Positions 1 through 6,300 of a stretch of 28,172 nt of DNA are shown here, in pieces. A model generated the notes under the pieces. The model made no database searches, was not told the DNA's origin, and was given only the letters and a program-made list of their open reading frames with translations. A program made the position numbers and the translations under genes. The stretch is from a virus. The stretch spans positions 1 through 28,172 of the IMG/VR virus record IMGVR_UViG_3300038629_000407; one strand, written 5' to 3'. The number at the start of each line of letters is the position of its first letter. Position 1 is the first letter of the stretch.

Positions 1-129
1 TCGGTCCAAGCAACAGTAGACAAAGCTATCGACTTCCGCAGCGCCAGACGCGCCGAAGCTCGTGGTTACCTTGAGCAGCTCGAGGAAAACATGAAGCAGC
101 AGAAGGAGAGCGGCGATGGAACTGACTAA
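1..129 (+). CDS. C-terminal end of an unidentified phage protein (partial)
   Basis: An open frame runs from the first base of the window to a TAA at 127-129 and encodes the last 42 residues of a protein that starts upstream. The visible part is charged and probably helical (a run of Arg, Ala, Glu and Lys, then EQLEEN and KQQKES), which suits a coiled or surface-exposed tail. Its 3' end overlaps the next gene (start at 116) by 14 bp, and its AAGGAGAG stretch is the likely ribosome-binding site of that gene, so the two look translationally coupled. The family cannot be identified from this fragment. Confidence 0.6.
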   Translation, partial: SVQATVDKAIDFRSARRAEARGYLEQLEENMKQQKESGDGTD

Positions 130-427
130 CAAAGGGGCTATGGGTGTCGCGGCCGGCGCCGTACTCACGGTCGTCGCAACATCAATGATCACCTGGCTGA
201 TCTCGACTTCATCGGCCGGCGTCGATGCGGCCGAACGAGTCAGGATCAAAAGCGTCATCGACGAAGAACTCCTTCTGGATGACGGCCGAAGCTATGGCCA
301 AGCCATCAGTTCTCTCGACAAAAATTACGCTGTGCTGGCGGGCGGAGTCGTCAACCAGGCCGAAAATCTGGACCTGATGCGCAGGGCGCTCGAGCGGATC
401 GCTGAGGACCAGGACGACGGTGGCTGA
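116..427 (+). CDS. Small single-span membrane protein, unknown function
   Basis: This encodes 103 residues from an ATG placed 6-8 nt after an AAGGAGAG ribosome-binding site. Residues about 9-30 form one hydrophobic segment rich in Ala, Val, Leu and Ile. A soluble, acidic, helical remainder follows and ends in EDQDDGG. The N-terminal end is short with one Lys, so an N-in, single-span topology with a cytoplasmic or periplasmic tail are both possible. It sits in the rightward operon upstream of a nuclease-like protein and ThyX, and it overlaps the next gene by 8 bp. I do not recognise the family. A regulator of lysis or superinfection is possible but has no direct support. Confidence 0.6.
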   Translation: MELTNKGAMGVAAGAVLTVVATSMITWLISTSSAGVDAAERVRIKSVIDEELLLDDGRSYGQAISSLDKNYAVLAGGVVNQAENLDLMRRALERIAEDQDDGG

Positions 428-926
428 GGACCCCGCCACAGACGACCAATGTCCAACATGCGGCCGAGTGGCCACTGATTGGTCAACCCGGCCGGGCGGG
501 CAAGCGAAAGGGAAACAGAGAGAAGGATCCGAAGATAGAGCGTCTGCGTACAGGGACTGGCGCCACAAGTTTGGACGTCAATGTTATGTCATGGATATCG
601 ATCAGGTTGAGTGGCGCGTTATAGACGAGGTTCCTACTCCAGTAGCCATGCTCGAACTCTCAAGAGTCGACGGAAACGTACATCTACCACCATCATATAT
701 GAAAGCCGTCCTTGACCGATTCAACAAACGTGATGGCCAAGGAGAAACAATCAGAGCATTCGCCAAGTCCCTGGAAGTAAAAGCGTGGATAGTCTTGTTT
801 CGATGGGATCTAACCGAATTCTGGGTGTACAACTTGACCGACTCGAGAGGGTGGTGGGAAATGAAAAAACCGAAATACGAACACTGGATCAGAAACCTAT
901 CAAAGGAAAGCAACAATGAAAATTGA
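420..926 (+). CDS. Conserved phage protein with possible PD-(D/E)XK nuclease-like fold
   Basis: This encodes 168 residues from a GTG start that overlaps the previous stop. An ATG at 592 would give a shorter product, but it would cut off a conserved-looking segment (AYRDWR, then GRQCYVMDID). One CPTCG pair near residue 11 could bind metal only with partners that are not seen. The core has the layout of phage and bacterial PD-(D/E)XK-like proteins: DIDQVEWR, then a hydrophobic strand VAMLELS, a helical stretch with repeated Lys and Arg, then WIVLFRWDLTEFWVYNL. The usual Glu-x-Lys of that fold reads ELS here, so catalytic activity is doubtful. It is followed by ThyX with an 11-bp overlap. The fold assignment is inference from pattern and could be wrong. 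Confidence 0.55.
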   Translation: MAEDPATDDQCPTCGRVATDWSTRPGGQAKGKQREGSEDRASAYRDWRHKFGRQCYVMDIDQVEWRVIDEVPTPVAMLELSRVDGNVHLPPSYMKAVLDRFNKRDGQGETIRAFAKSLEVKAWIVLFRWDLTEFWVYNLTDSRGWWEMKKPKYEHWIRNLSKESNNEN

Positions 927-1698
927 CGTCCTCGATCACGGCTACGTGGAGTTCATCGAAGACTGGGGCCGAGGCAAGGTCGACGTGCCAGAAGCAGGCA
1001 TCATCGAAGCTGCCAGGCAAAGTACGCAAGGCAGTTTCCGCGGCTGGGAACACGATGCGAAACTGCTCGAGTTCCTCTACATCAGCGGCCACTCCACCCC
1101 GTTCGAGTTCGCCGGCATGACTATCGAGGTGCTGGCGCCTATCGCTGTATTCCGCGAGTGGCATCGCCACCGCACCCAGAGCTACAACGAAATGTCAGCG
1201 CGTTACGCGCCGCTGCCGGACATCTATTACATGCCCACGGCCAACCGCTGCATTGTAGTCCCCGGCAAGAACACTCAAGCCAACCCTGTCAAAGGGGCGA
1301 AGGTCCCCACGCACGAGGAGGTGCTGGACTGGCTGGCGACGGTGAGCCACTCTTATATCGTGGCGGAACGCTGTTACCAGGACGGTCTCGCTATTGGGAT
1401 CCCCAAAGAGGTAGCCCGCATGCCAATGCCGGTCGGGCACTACACCCAGATGCGCGCCACTGCGAACCTGCGAAACTGGCTGGCGTTCCTTACGCTACGA
1501 ATGGATCCGAACGCGCAGTGGGAGATCCGGCAATTTGCCAACGCGGTAGGCGAGGTGATCAAAAGATACTTCCCCATGACCTGGAAGTTGTTTTGCCAGC
1601 CCGGGCCGAAAGAGCGGATCGCCGACCTCGAGGAGATCATCGACGAGCTCACAGCCTCACACGAGGCGCTCGAGCACATGGGAGGGCTACCCCAGTAG
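916..1698 (+). CDS. thyX: Flavin-dependent thymidylate synthase ThyX
   Basis: ThyX makes dTMP from dUMP with FAD, NADPH and methylene-tetrahydrofolate, supplying thymidine for phage DNA synthesis independently of ThyA. The 260-residue product has the diagnostic RHRX7S signature: R84, H85, R86, seven residues, then S94, within RHRTQSYNEMSARY. Other family landmarks are GHSTPFEF (58-65), ARMP (167-170), NLRNW followed by LRMD, and AQWEIRQFA (200-208). A position that is often His in NLxxxxHF is Ala (A190) here. The length is within the usual 220-270. The ATG at 916 follows AAAGGAAAG by about 6 nt and overlaps the previous stop. The 3' end overlaps the convergent membrane-protein gene by 12 bp. 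Confidence 0.96.
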   Translation: MKIDVLDHGYVEFIEDWGRGKVDVPEAGIIEAARQSTQGSFRGWEHDAKLLEFLYISGHSTPFEFAGMTIEVLAPIAVFREWHRHRTQSYNEMSARYAPLPDIYYMPTANRCIVVPGKNTQANPVKGAKVPTHEEVLDWLATVSHSYIVAERCYQDGLAIGIPKEVARMPMPVGHYTQMRATANLRNWLAFLTLRMDPNAQWEIRQFANAVGEVIKRYFPMTWKLFCQPGPKERIADLEEIIDELTASHEALEHMGGLPQ

Positions 1699-1720
1699 TT
1701 GTTGGCTGACCGCCGTCAGG
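1680..1720. other. Convergent operon junction without clear terminator
   Basis: The rightward operon (ending with thyX) and the leftward late operon (ending with the 67-residue membrane protein) meet here, and their coding ends overlap by 12 bp (1687-1698). I see only a weak inverted pattern and no GC hairpin with a T tract on either strand. Transcripts from each side would therefore run into the other gene, unless stopped by Rho or by polymerase collision. Confidence 0.6.
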
Positions 1721-1890
1721 ATCCCCAGGATAGCGGCGTAGAACATCGCAGCCTCCGGCCAGGTAGATAGGTCACGGCTGCGACTGGTGTCATGTCGCGA
1801 CCAGAGGACCACCCCCGCCAGGATGATGAGCCCCAGGACCCACCAGCCAGATACCAGAAGAATGCCTGCAACTATCAGGAAGAAAATCAC
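1687..1890 (-). CDS. Small membrane protein at end of lysis cassette (holin candidate)
   Basis: This encodes 67 residues starting at a GTG that shares a GTGA overlap with the o-spanin stop, so it is probably coupled to the spanin. Residues 1-30 are almost wholly hydrophobic and could form one long or two short spans. A charged stretch (about 31-42, including SRHDTSRSRD) follows, and residues 47-65 form another span. The size and two-to-three-span layout suit a class I or II holin, an antiholin or another small lysis protein, but no family is recognised. It is the last gene of the leftward operon. Its 3' end overlaps convergent thyX by 12 bp, and no clear terminator hairpin with a T tract follows. 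Confidence 0.6.
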   Translation of the reverse strand: MIFFLIVAGILLVSGWWVLGLIILAGVVLWSRHDTSRSRDLSTWPEAAMFYAAILGILTAVSQQLLG

Positions 1891-2204
1891 GGGTCAGTGA
1901 GATCTTTTGCGCCCGCGCGGTCCTCGTTCGCCTGGTCGACGATGTCGTACAGCAGGAAGATCCGGTCGATCAACGACTCGACCGTGACCGCCTCACCAAT
2001 TGGCGGAGGATAAGATAGGGGGCGGGTGTACTGTGCTGGCAGGGGCTTCACCACCTCCACTGGCACCTCCACTATCCGGGTCTCTACTGCTACGTGTTCC
2101 ACGGCCGGAGAGCTCGCGCAGCTGCTCAGCAATAGCAGGGCAGACAAGATCCACACGAATATCACCCATTTCGGCGCACCCAAGATCACGTCTAAAAATC
2201 TCAT
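1887..2204 (-). CDS. o-spanin (Rz1-like outer-membrane lipoprotein)
   Basis: The product is the outer-membrane partner of a two-component spanin, which fuses inner and outer membranes in the last step of lysis of a Gram-negative host. The frame is open from 2471, but I place the start at the ATG at 2204 because a strong GGAGGGAGA lies just upstream. The 105-residue product then begins with a textbook lipoprotein signal: a hydrophobic stretch ending in L26-S27-S28-C29, with C29 the lipidated Cys. The mature part is proline- and valine-rich at first (VEVPVEVVKPLP), then acidic and helical. The gene begins inside the i-spanin gene in another frame and extends about 100 bp past its end, an overlapped spanin architecture. 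Confidence 0.88.
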   Translation of the reverse strand: MRFLDVILGAPKWVIFVWILSALLLLSSCASSPAVEHVAVETRIVEVPVEVVKPLPAQYTRPLSYPPPIGEAVTVESLIDRIFLLYDIVDQANEDRAGAKDLTDP

Positions 2205-2523
2205 CGCGTTCTCCCTCCAGACGGCGCGCGATTGCAGTGGCGGCGGCGATATCCTCGTCGCGGGCTGCCAGCACACGGTCTTGTTCTTCACGTTCAAGGC
2301 GGCGACCTTCGACCATAGCGGCGATCTTGGTGGCCAGTTCATCGATGTTGGTGTTGAGCGCCGTGTTGACGTCAACGGCTTGCCGGGTCTCTGCGATCTG
2401 CACTTCCATCTTCGCTCGCAGTTCGCCGACCTCCTCTTGCGCATTACCCAGGCGCCAGGTCTGCAGGCCACCTATCACGGCGAACAGGGCGGCAACCCCG
2501 CCAGCAATCATTAGCGGATTCAA
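1993..2523 (-). CDS. i-spanin (Rz-like inner-membrane protein)
   Basis: The product is the inner-membrane, coiled-coil partner of the spanin pair. The 176-residue protein has one N-terminal transmembrane segment (residues about 5-23). A long charged helix follows (about 28-120, rich in Glu, Arg, Ala and Leu), the usual periplasmic coiled coil. After two cysteines in the following region comes a Gly/Ser/Pro-rich tail, which is the part overprinted by the o-spanin frame. The best start is a TTG (2521-2523) that forms a TTGA overlap with the previous stop and lies 8 nt after GGAGGT. The next ATG (2511) is about 20 nt from that site and less well placed. The family assignment rests on topology and the paired o-spanin. 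Confidence 0.85.
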   Translation of the reverse strand: MNPLMIAGGVAALFAVIGGLQTWRLGNAQEEVGELRAKMEVQIAETRQAVDVNTALNTNIDELATKIAAMVEGRRLEREEQDRVLAARDEDIAAATAIARRLEGERDEIFRRDLGCAEMGDIRVDLVCPAIAEQLRELSGRGTRSSRDPDSGGASGGGEAPASTVHPPPILSSANW

Positions 2524-2783
2524 TTTCCGTTACCTCCGTTTGCTTTGTAGCCTGGGGTAATGAAGTGCTTCATAAGCGCCATCAGCACCCCGCTCAGAAC
2601 GGTCAGGATCGCGGCCGGGAACCCGACGACGGCCAGCGCCAATGTCTCATTGTCCAGCGCGTTGAAATCATAAGCCATGACCCAGGCTGTCATCTTCCAG
2701 GTCATCACCGCGAAAAAGACGCCATAGCCGATCATCAGGGCGCGCGGCACAGGCCGCCACTTTGCAAATGTCTCAGGAGTCAT
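2520..2783 (-). CDS. Two-span membrane protein, probable holin
   Basis: This encodes 87 residues from an ATG with an ATGA overlap to the previous stop and a good GGAGGGG ribosome-binding site. Two hydrophobic segments are clear (about 15-36 and 47-70). They are separated by an acidic loop (DFNALDNE), and a short basic and Gly/Asn-rich C-terminus follows. The size, two spans and position between endolysin and spanin genes fit a class II holin that would release or activate the endolysin. The N-terminal PETFAKWRPVPR is typical of small phage membrane proteins. No experimentally defined holin family is recognisable, and either neighbouring small membrane protein could be the holin instead. Confidence 0.65.
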   Translation of the reverse strand: MTPETFAKWRPVPRALMIGYGVFFAVMTWKMTAWVMAYDFNALDNETLALAVVGFPAAILTVLSGVLMALMKHFITPGYKANGGNGN

Positions 2784-3007
2784 GACCCCTCCGGTTTCGG
2801 GCTGTCGTACCTTTTGTCCGCACCCAGCGAGTCGAGTCGTTTGTGGATCCGAATGATAGATTTGTAGGTCCGGTCGTGCGCACGGTCATGCTTGTCGAAT
2901 TCCCTTGTGATCCACGCGACAAAGGCCGCCACCAGCGCTCCCCCAAGCACAAGACACGTGGCGACCAGCCAGGCTATCGGAACCATAGAGTTTTCGTCGA
3001 TGTTCAT
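2780..3007 (-). CDS. Small single-span membrane protein of the lysis cassette
   Basis: This encodes 75 residues. The N-terminus is short, residues about 8-32 form one hydrophobic segment, and the rest is a charged, His- and Arg-rich amphipathic helix (EFDKHDRAHDRTYKS) ending in a polar tail. It starts at an ATG that shares ATGA with the endolysin stop, and it shares another ATGA with the next gene. One-span proteins of this shape next to endolysins are often called holin-like or antiholins, but the sequence alone does not decide. Its tight coupling to the endolysin and the two-span protein supports a role in lysis timing. Confidence 0.6.
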   Translation of the reverse strand: MNIDENSMVPIAWLVATCLVLGGALVAAFVAWITREFDKHDRAHDRTYKSIIRIHKRLDSLGADKRYDSPKPEGS

Positions 3008-3348
3008 TTGACGCCGTTGTGCTCGAAGCTGAAATGCACCCCGTCACGCCCCTTGAAATCGCCACCCCAGCACGCGAGCGGGTGCATGGTCTTCCACTTC
3101 TTGCCGAGCTTGGCGTAGATCTCCATATCCCAGCTGACCTTGCCATCGACCACAACAAACAGATCGAGCGCCAGCTTCAGCCGATGGTTCGATTTCTTGA
3201 TGCCTTTGCCGGCAGCCGCGTAGATCTCGGCCTGCTCCTTGGTACGGAACCACTCCGCGCCCATCACGCAGATCCCTTGCGAGCGCGCCCACACAATCAG
3301 CTTCGCGATGTTGAAAGCAAACTCGGCCTGCTTATCGTTGAGTGTCAT
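3004..3348 (-). CDS. M15-family endolysin (L-alanyl-D-glutamate endopeptidase type)
   Basis: The product is predicted to cut peptidoglycan stem peptides during lysis. The 114-residue protein shows the M15/VanY-like zinc site: SNHRLKLALD gives S53, H55 and D62 of the SxHxxxxAxD motif, and DGVHFSFEH gives D102 and H105. W94-GGDFKGRD is also typical of the phage branch. It has no signal peptide or membrane segment, so it needs a holin to reach the periplasm. It is slightly shorter than common M15 phage enzymes (about 130 residues) but looks complete. It starts with an ATGA overlap to the giant virion gene and is followed by small membrane and spanin genes, a normal lysis order. Confidence 0.93.
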   Translation of the reverse strand: MTLNDKQAEFAFNIAKLIVWARSQGICVMGAEWFRTKEQAEIYAAAGKGIKKSNHRLKLALDLFVVVDGKVSWDMEIYAKLGKKWKTMHPLACWGGDFKGRDGVHFSFEHNGVK

Positions 3349-6300
3349 TGGCCACCGCCTCTTGCCGTTCGGTTACTGGTCATGCGCGCGAGCACCTCTC
3401 GTTGCGCTTCTGGCAGTTCCATGATGTCCACCAGGATCTCGGCCGTGATTGGCGCGTCGTCCTCGAGCTGCTCCGCTAAGATCTCCACCGCATCATCGAC
3501 GCCAAAGCTCTCCAAAAGAAAGGTAAGGTCACCCTTCTCGCTGGGTGGCGTAGCACCCGGCCGGAGCTCGTAGCCTTCTTTAAAGAGTTCGTTCTTCTCG
3601 AGATCTATCTCGATCATTTGCCGGCGCTTTTCGTCCGGGTCCATCTTCTCATCCAGATAGATGTCCATCGCGTCGCGGTTGAGATCCTGGACGTTTTCGC
3701 GGAGCTTCTCGAGCTCCTTGGAGATATCGATGTAGGGCTCGTATTCTGCCTCGATGTAATCCGCGCGATCATCCAGGTCTTGCTTTTCAAGGAAGGTCAG
3801 GCTGCCTTTCACCTGCATGGTTTTGCGCAGCAGTTCGTAGAATCCATCCGAGTACATGGTCCGCCGAGCTCGGCCCTCACCACGATAGAACGAGCCGACC
3901 ACTGGGTAATCCTGCATTTCCCAAGCTGGCGGGGCTGGGTGGTCCATGGCGTTGCGCATCATTGCGTCGGCACCCAGCAACGCGTACTGGCCCATGGTCC
4001 CGGTATAGCCGCGGTAAAGGTTCTCCAGGTGCAAGGGTGATGTCAGCTTGCCAAACGATTGCTGCATCCAGGGTGGCGCAGCCTCGGCGATCTCGCGGAA
4101 TGTTGGGCTGCCGTAGTAGCGGTATTGCTCGGCCGGCAGGCGTCTTTCCTCGAACGCGCTCACGATCTCACGCTGGGTAAAGAAGTTCAGGTTGAACATG
4201 GATTCCACGGCCGGCTGTACCAGCTGAGGAATAGGATTCATCGAGAACGTCTCGCCGATCATATGCCAGAGCTGCTTGAGCATGATCTTGTTGGCGTCAG
4301 GCTCCTCAGACAGGGCCCGCTCCATGAACATTTCTGGGAGCGTGTTAAATAGCGCGCCGATCTCGAAAGGTTTCGGCAGCCGGAAGTGCTTGTCGCCAAT
4401 CCACCAGTGGTAGTACGCGGCGCGATCCCAGTACGGGAGCTCTTTGTATCGGTCATCATCCTCAAAGGCCATGTAGAGCGCCATGCCAGCCATCGAGAGC
4501 AACAAGCCTTTGTACGCGAACGCTACGGGGTGCTCTGCAGCACCGCGTTGCAACCGGTGGAAACCCTGGAGCCTGGCGCCCATGAACGGCACCGTCTGGA
4601 TAAGCCACTGAACGACCGGGTAGTCACCGCCCATCGAGAAGTCCATCAGGTCCTTCGCCTCGTAGGCCGCCTGCTTCTTCGACTTGCCTTGCGCGAGAGC
4701 ATGGTTGTACACCCCGATGCGATTCGCGTTCTCCACCGCAGAGCCGAGCGCTTTGTAAGCCTCGAACAATTTGAGCCCGTTATCGAGAACGGAATCGGTA
4801 AACCCTTTGGCGCGCATCGACTTACGGATCGCCCGGCCGGTGGAAGTAGGGTCACCATAGTTGATGTAACCAGAGTCGAACGCGGCGCCGGCACTCATCA
4901 TCGTGCGCAACGATTCATCGCCGGCCAAGGCCTGCTTGAACCCGACAGCAGAGCGCGCCATATGCGCAGGCAGATCTACGGCCGCATGGTAGGCACCCTT
5001 GAGGTGTCCGTACTCCTGTCTGTCCAAAACGTATGAGCTCAACAGGTCTCGCGCGTAGTTGCGAACCATGAACCCCGGATCCAAAGTGATGGTCCCGGTG
5101 AAGAACCGCTTAAAGTTTCGGAACGCCTGGGTGATCTTGCCGAACTGCTCCATGTTGATCGACGTGAGGGCCCGATACAGGAGTTCGTCTGCCGTGTGGT
5201 AGTACTCTCGTTTGCCGTCGCGCATGATCGAGATCGCGCCACCCTCTTTGGCATCCCTGCCACGCTTTCGAGTCGTCGGTGGCTCAAGCGCAGTCATCAT
5301 GCGAACACCCTGCAAGACGTTACCTGGGATCGTGCTCGGGTCGATGCCGGCGTTGGCGAGGATCTTCTTCACCTGGCCCATGGGGATGAGCGCTTGGGAC
5401 ATCGCCATCGGAACCTTGTTGATAATGCCGCTACCTTTCAGCGCATCGACGCTCGAGCGCGCGGCCTGGTTCTTCATCGAGGTGTTAACGATGTTGGTCA
5501 CGTTCGCGAGGATGTTGTCGACGACATTGCCAATGGCGAGTTCACTGCCTTTCAGGTACTTGGTGGGGTCTTTCTGGCCCTCGAGACCTCTGGGGCCGCC
5601 CGACAGTGCACCGGTCATTCGCTCGTCCTGGATCCGGTAGAACGGCACGTAGTCAGCGTGCTCCCAGAACGGCCGCGTCTCTGGGTTGATGATGCCGGCC
5701 TGCTCACCGAAATCGAGAACCTTTTTGTTGAATGCGGCGTACTCTTTTGCCACCTCCTCAAAGTCGGGGTTCTCCTCGACCTGGTCGATCATTGCCTCGA
5801 GCTCGGCCGGCGTGAAGTTTTTCTCGCGGCCATTCTCGATGATCTGCTCGATCATGCCCGCCGGCATTGCGCCAGATGCCATCGACTCGAAGATGGCGTC
5901 GAGGCCACTGATGTTGTTGGTGTGCAACCAGTTGTCGATGCTGCCGCGGTTGTACTCATCCAGGCTCGTGTAACCTTCCATGAGCAAACGCTTCCCGCGC
6001 CGGCCGGCCATGAACATAGACCACTCATTGATGCGATCCCCGATAGGCTTGAGGATGTCGAGCAGACCCTTACCTTCGGTCATGACCATGCCGGCATTTT
6101 CTCCGACGCCCCAGGTCGGGTGCCCGTATTCGAGCACTGCCTTCATAACCGAATCGAGCGAGGTGGAGAACCGCGCTTCGATGTAGGCGTCCATCGAGGC
6201 CTCGGCGTTGACAAGCGCATCCTTCAGCCCGGCGAACTTATCGAACAGACCTGCTTCCCACTCGCGCTTGAAGTTGCCGTAGAACCCAACCCAGCGTTCC

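Noticed and set aside
1887-2471. A 194-residue version of the o-spanin frame starting at 2471
   Set aside because: The upstream part is a Arg/Ser-rich shadow of the i-spanin. The ATG at 2204 has a strong ribosome-binding site and gives a lipoprotein signal directly.
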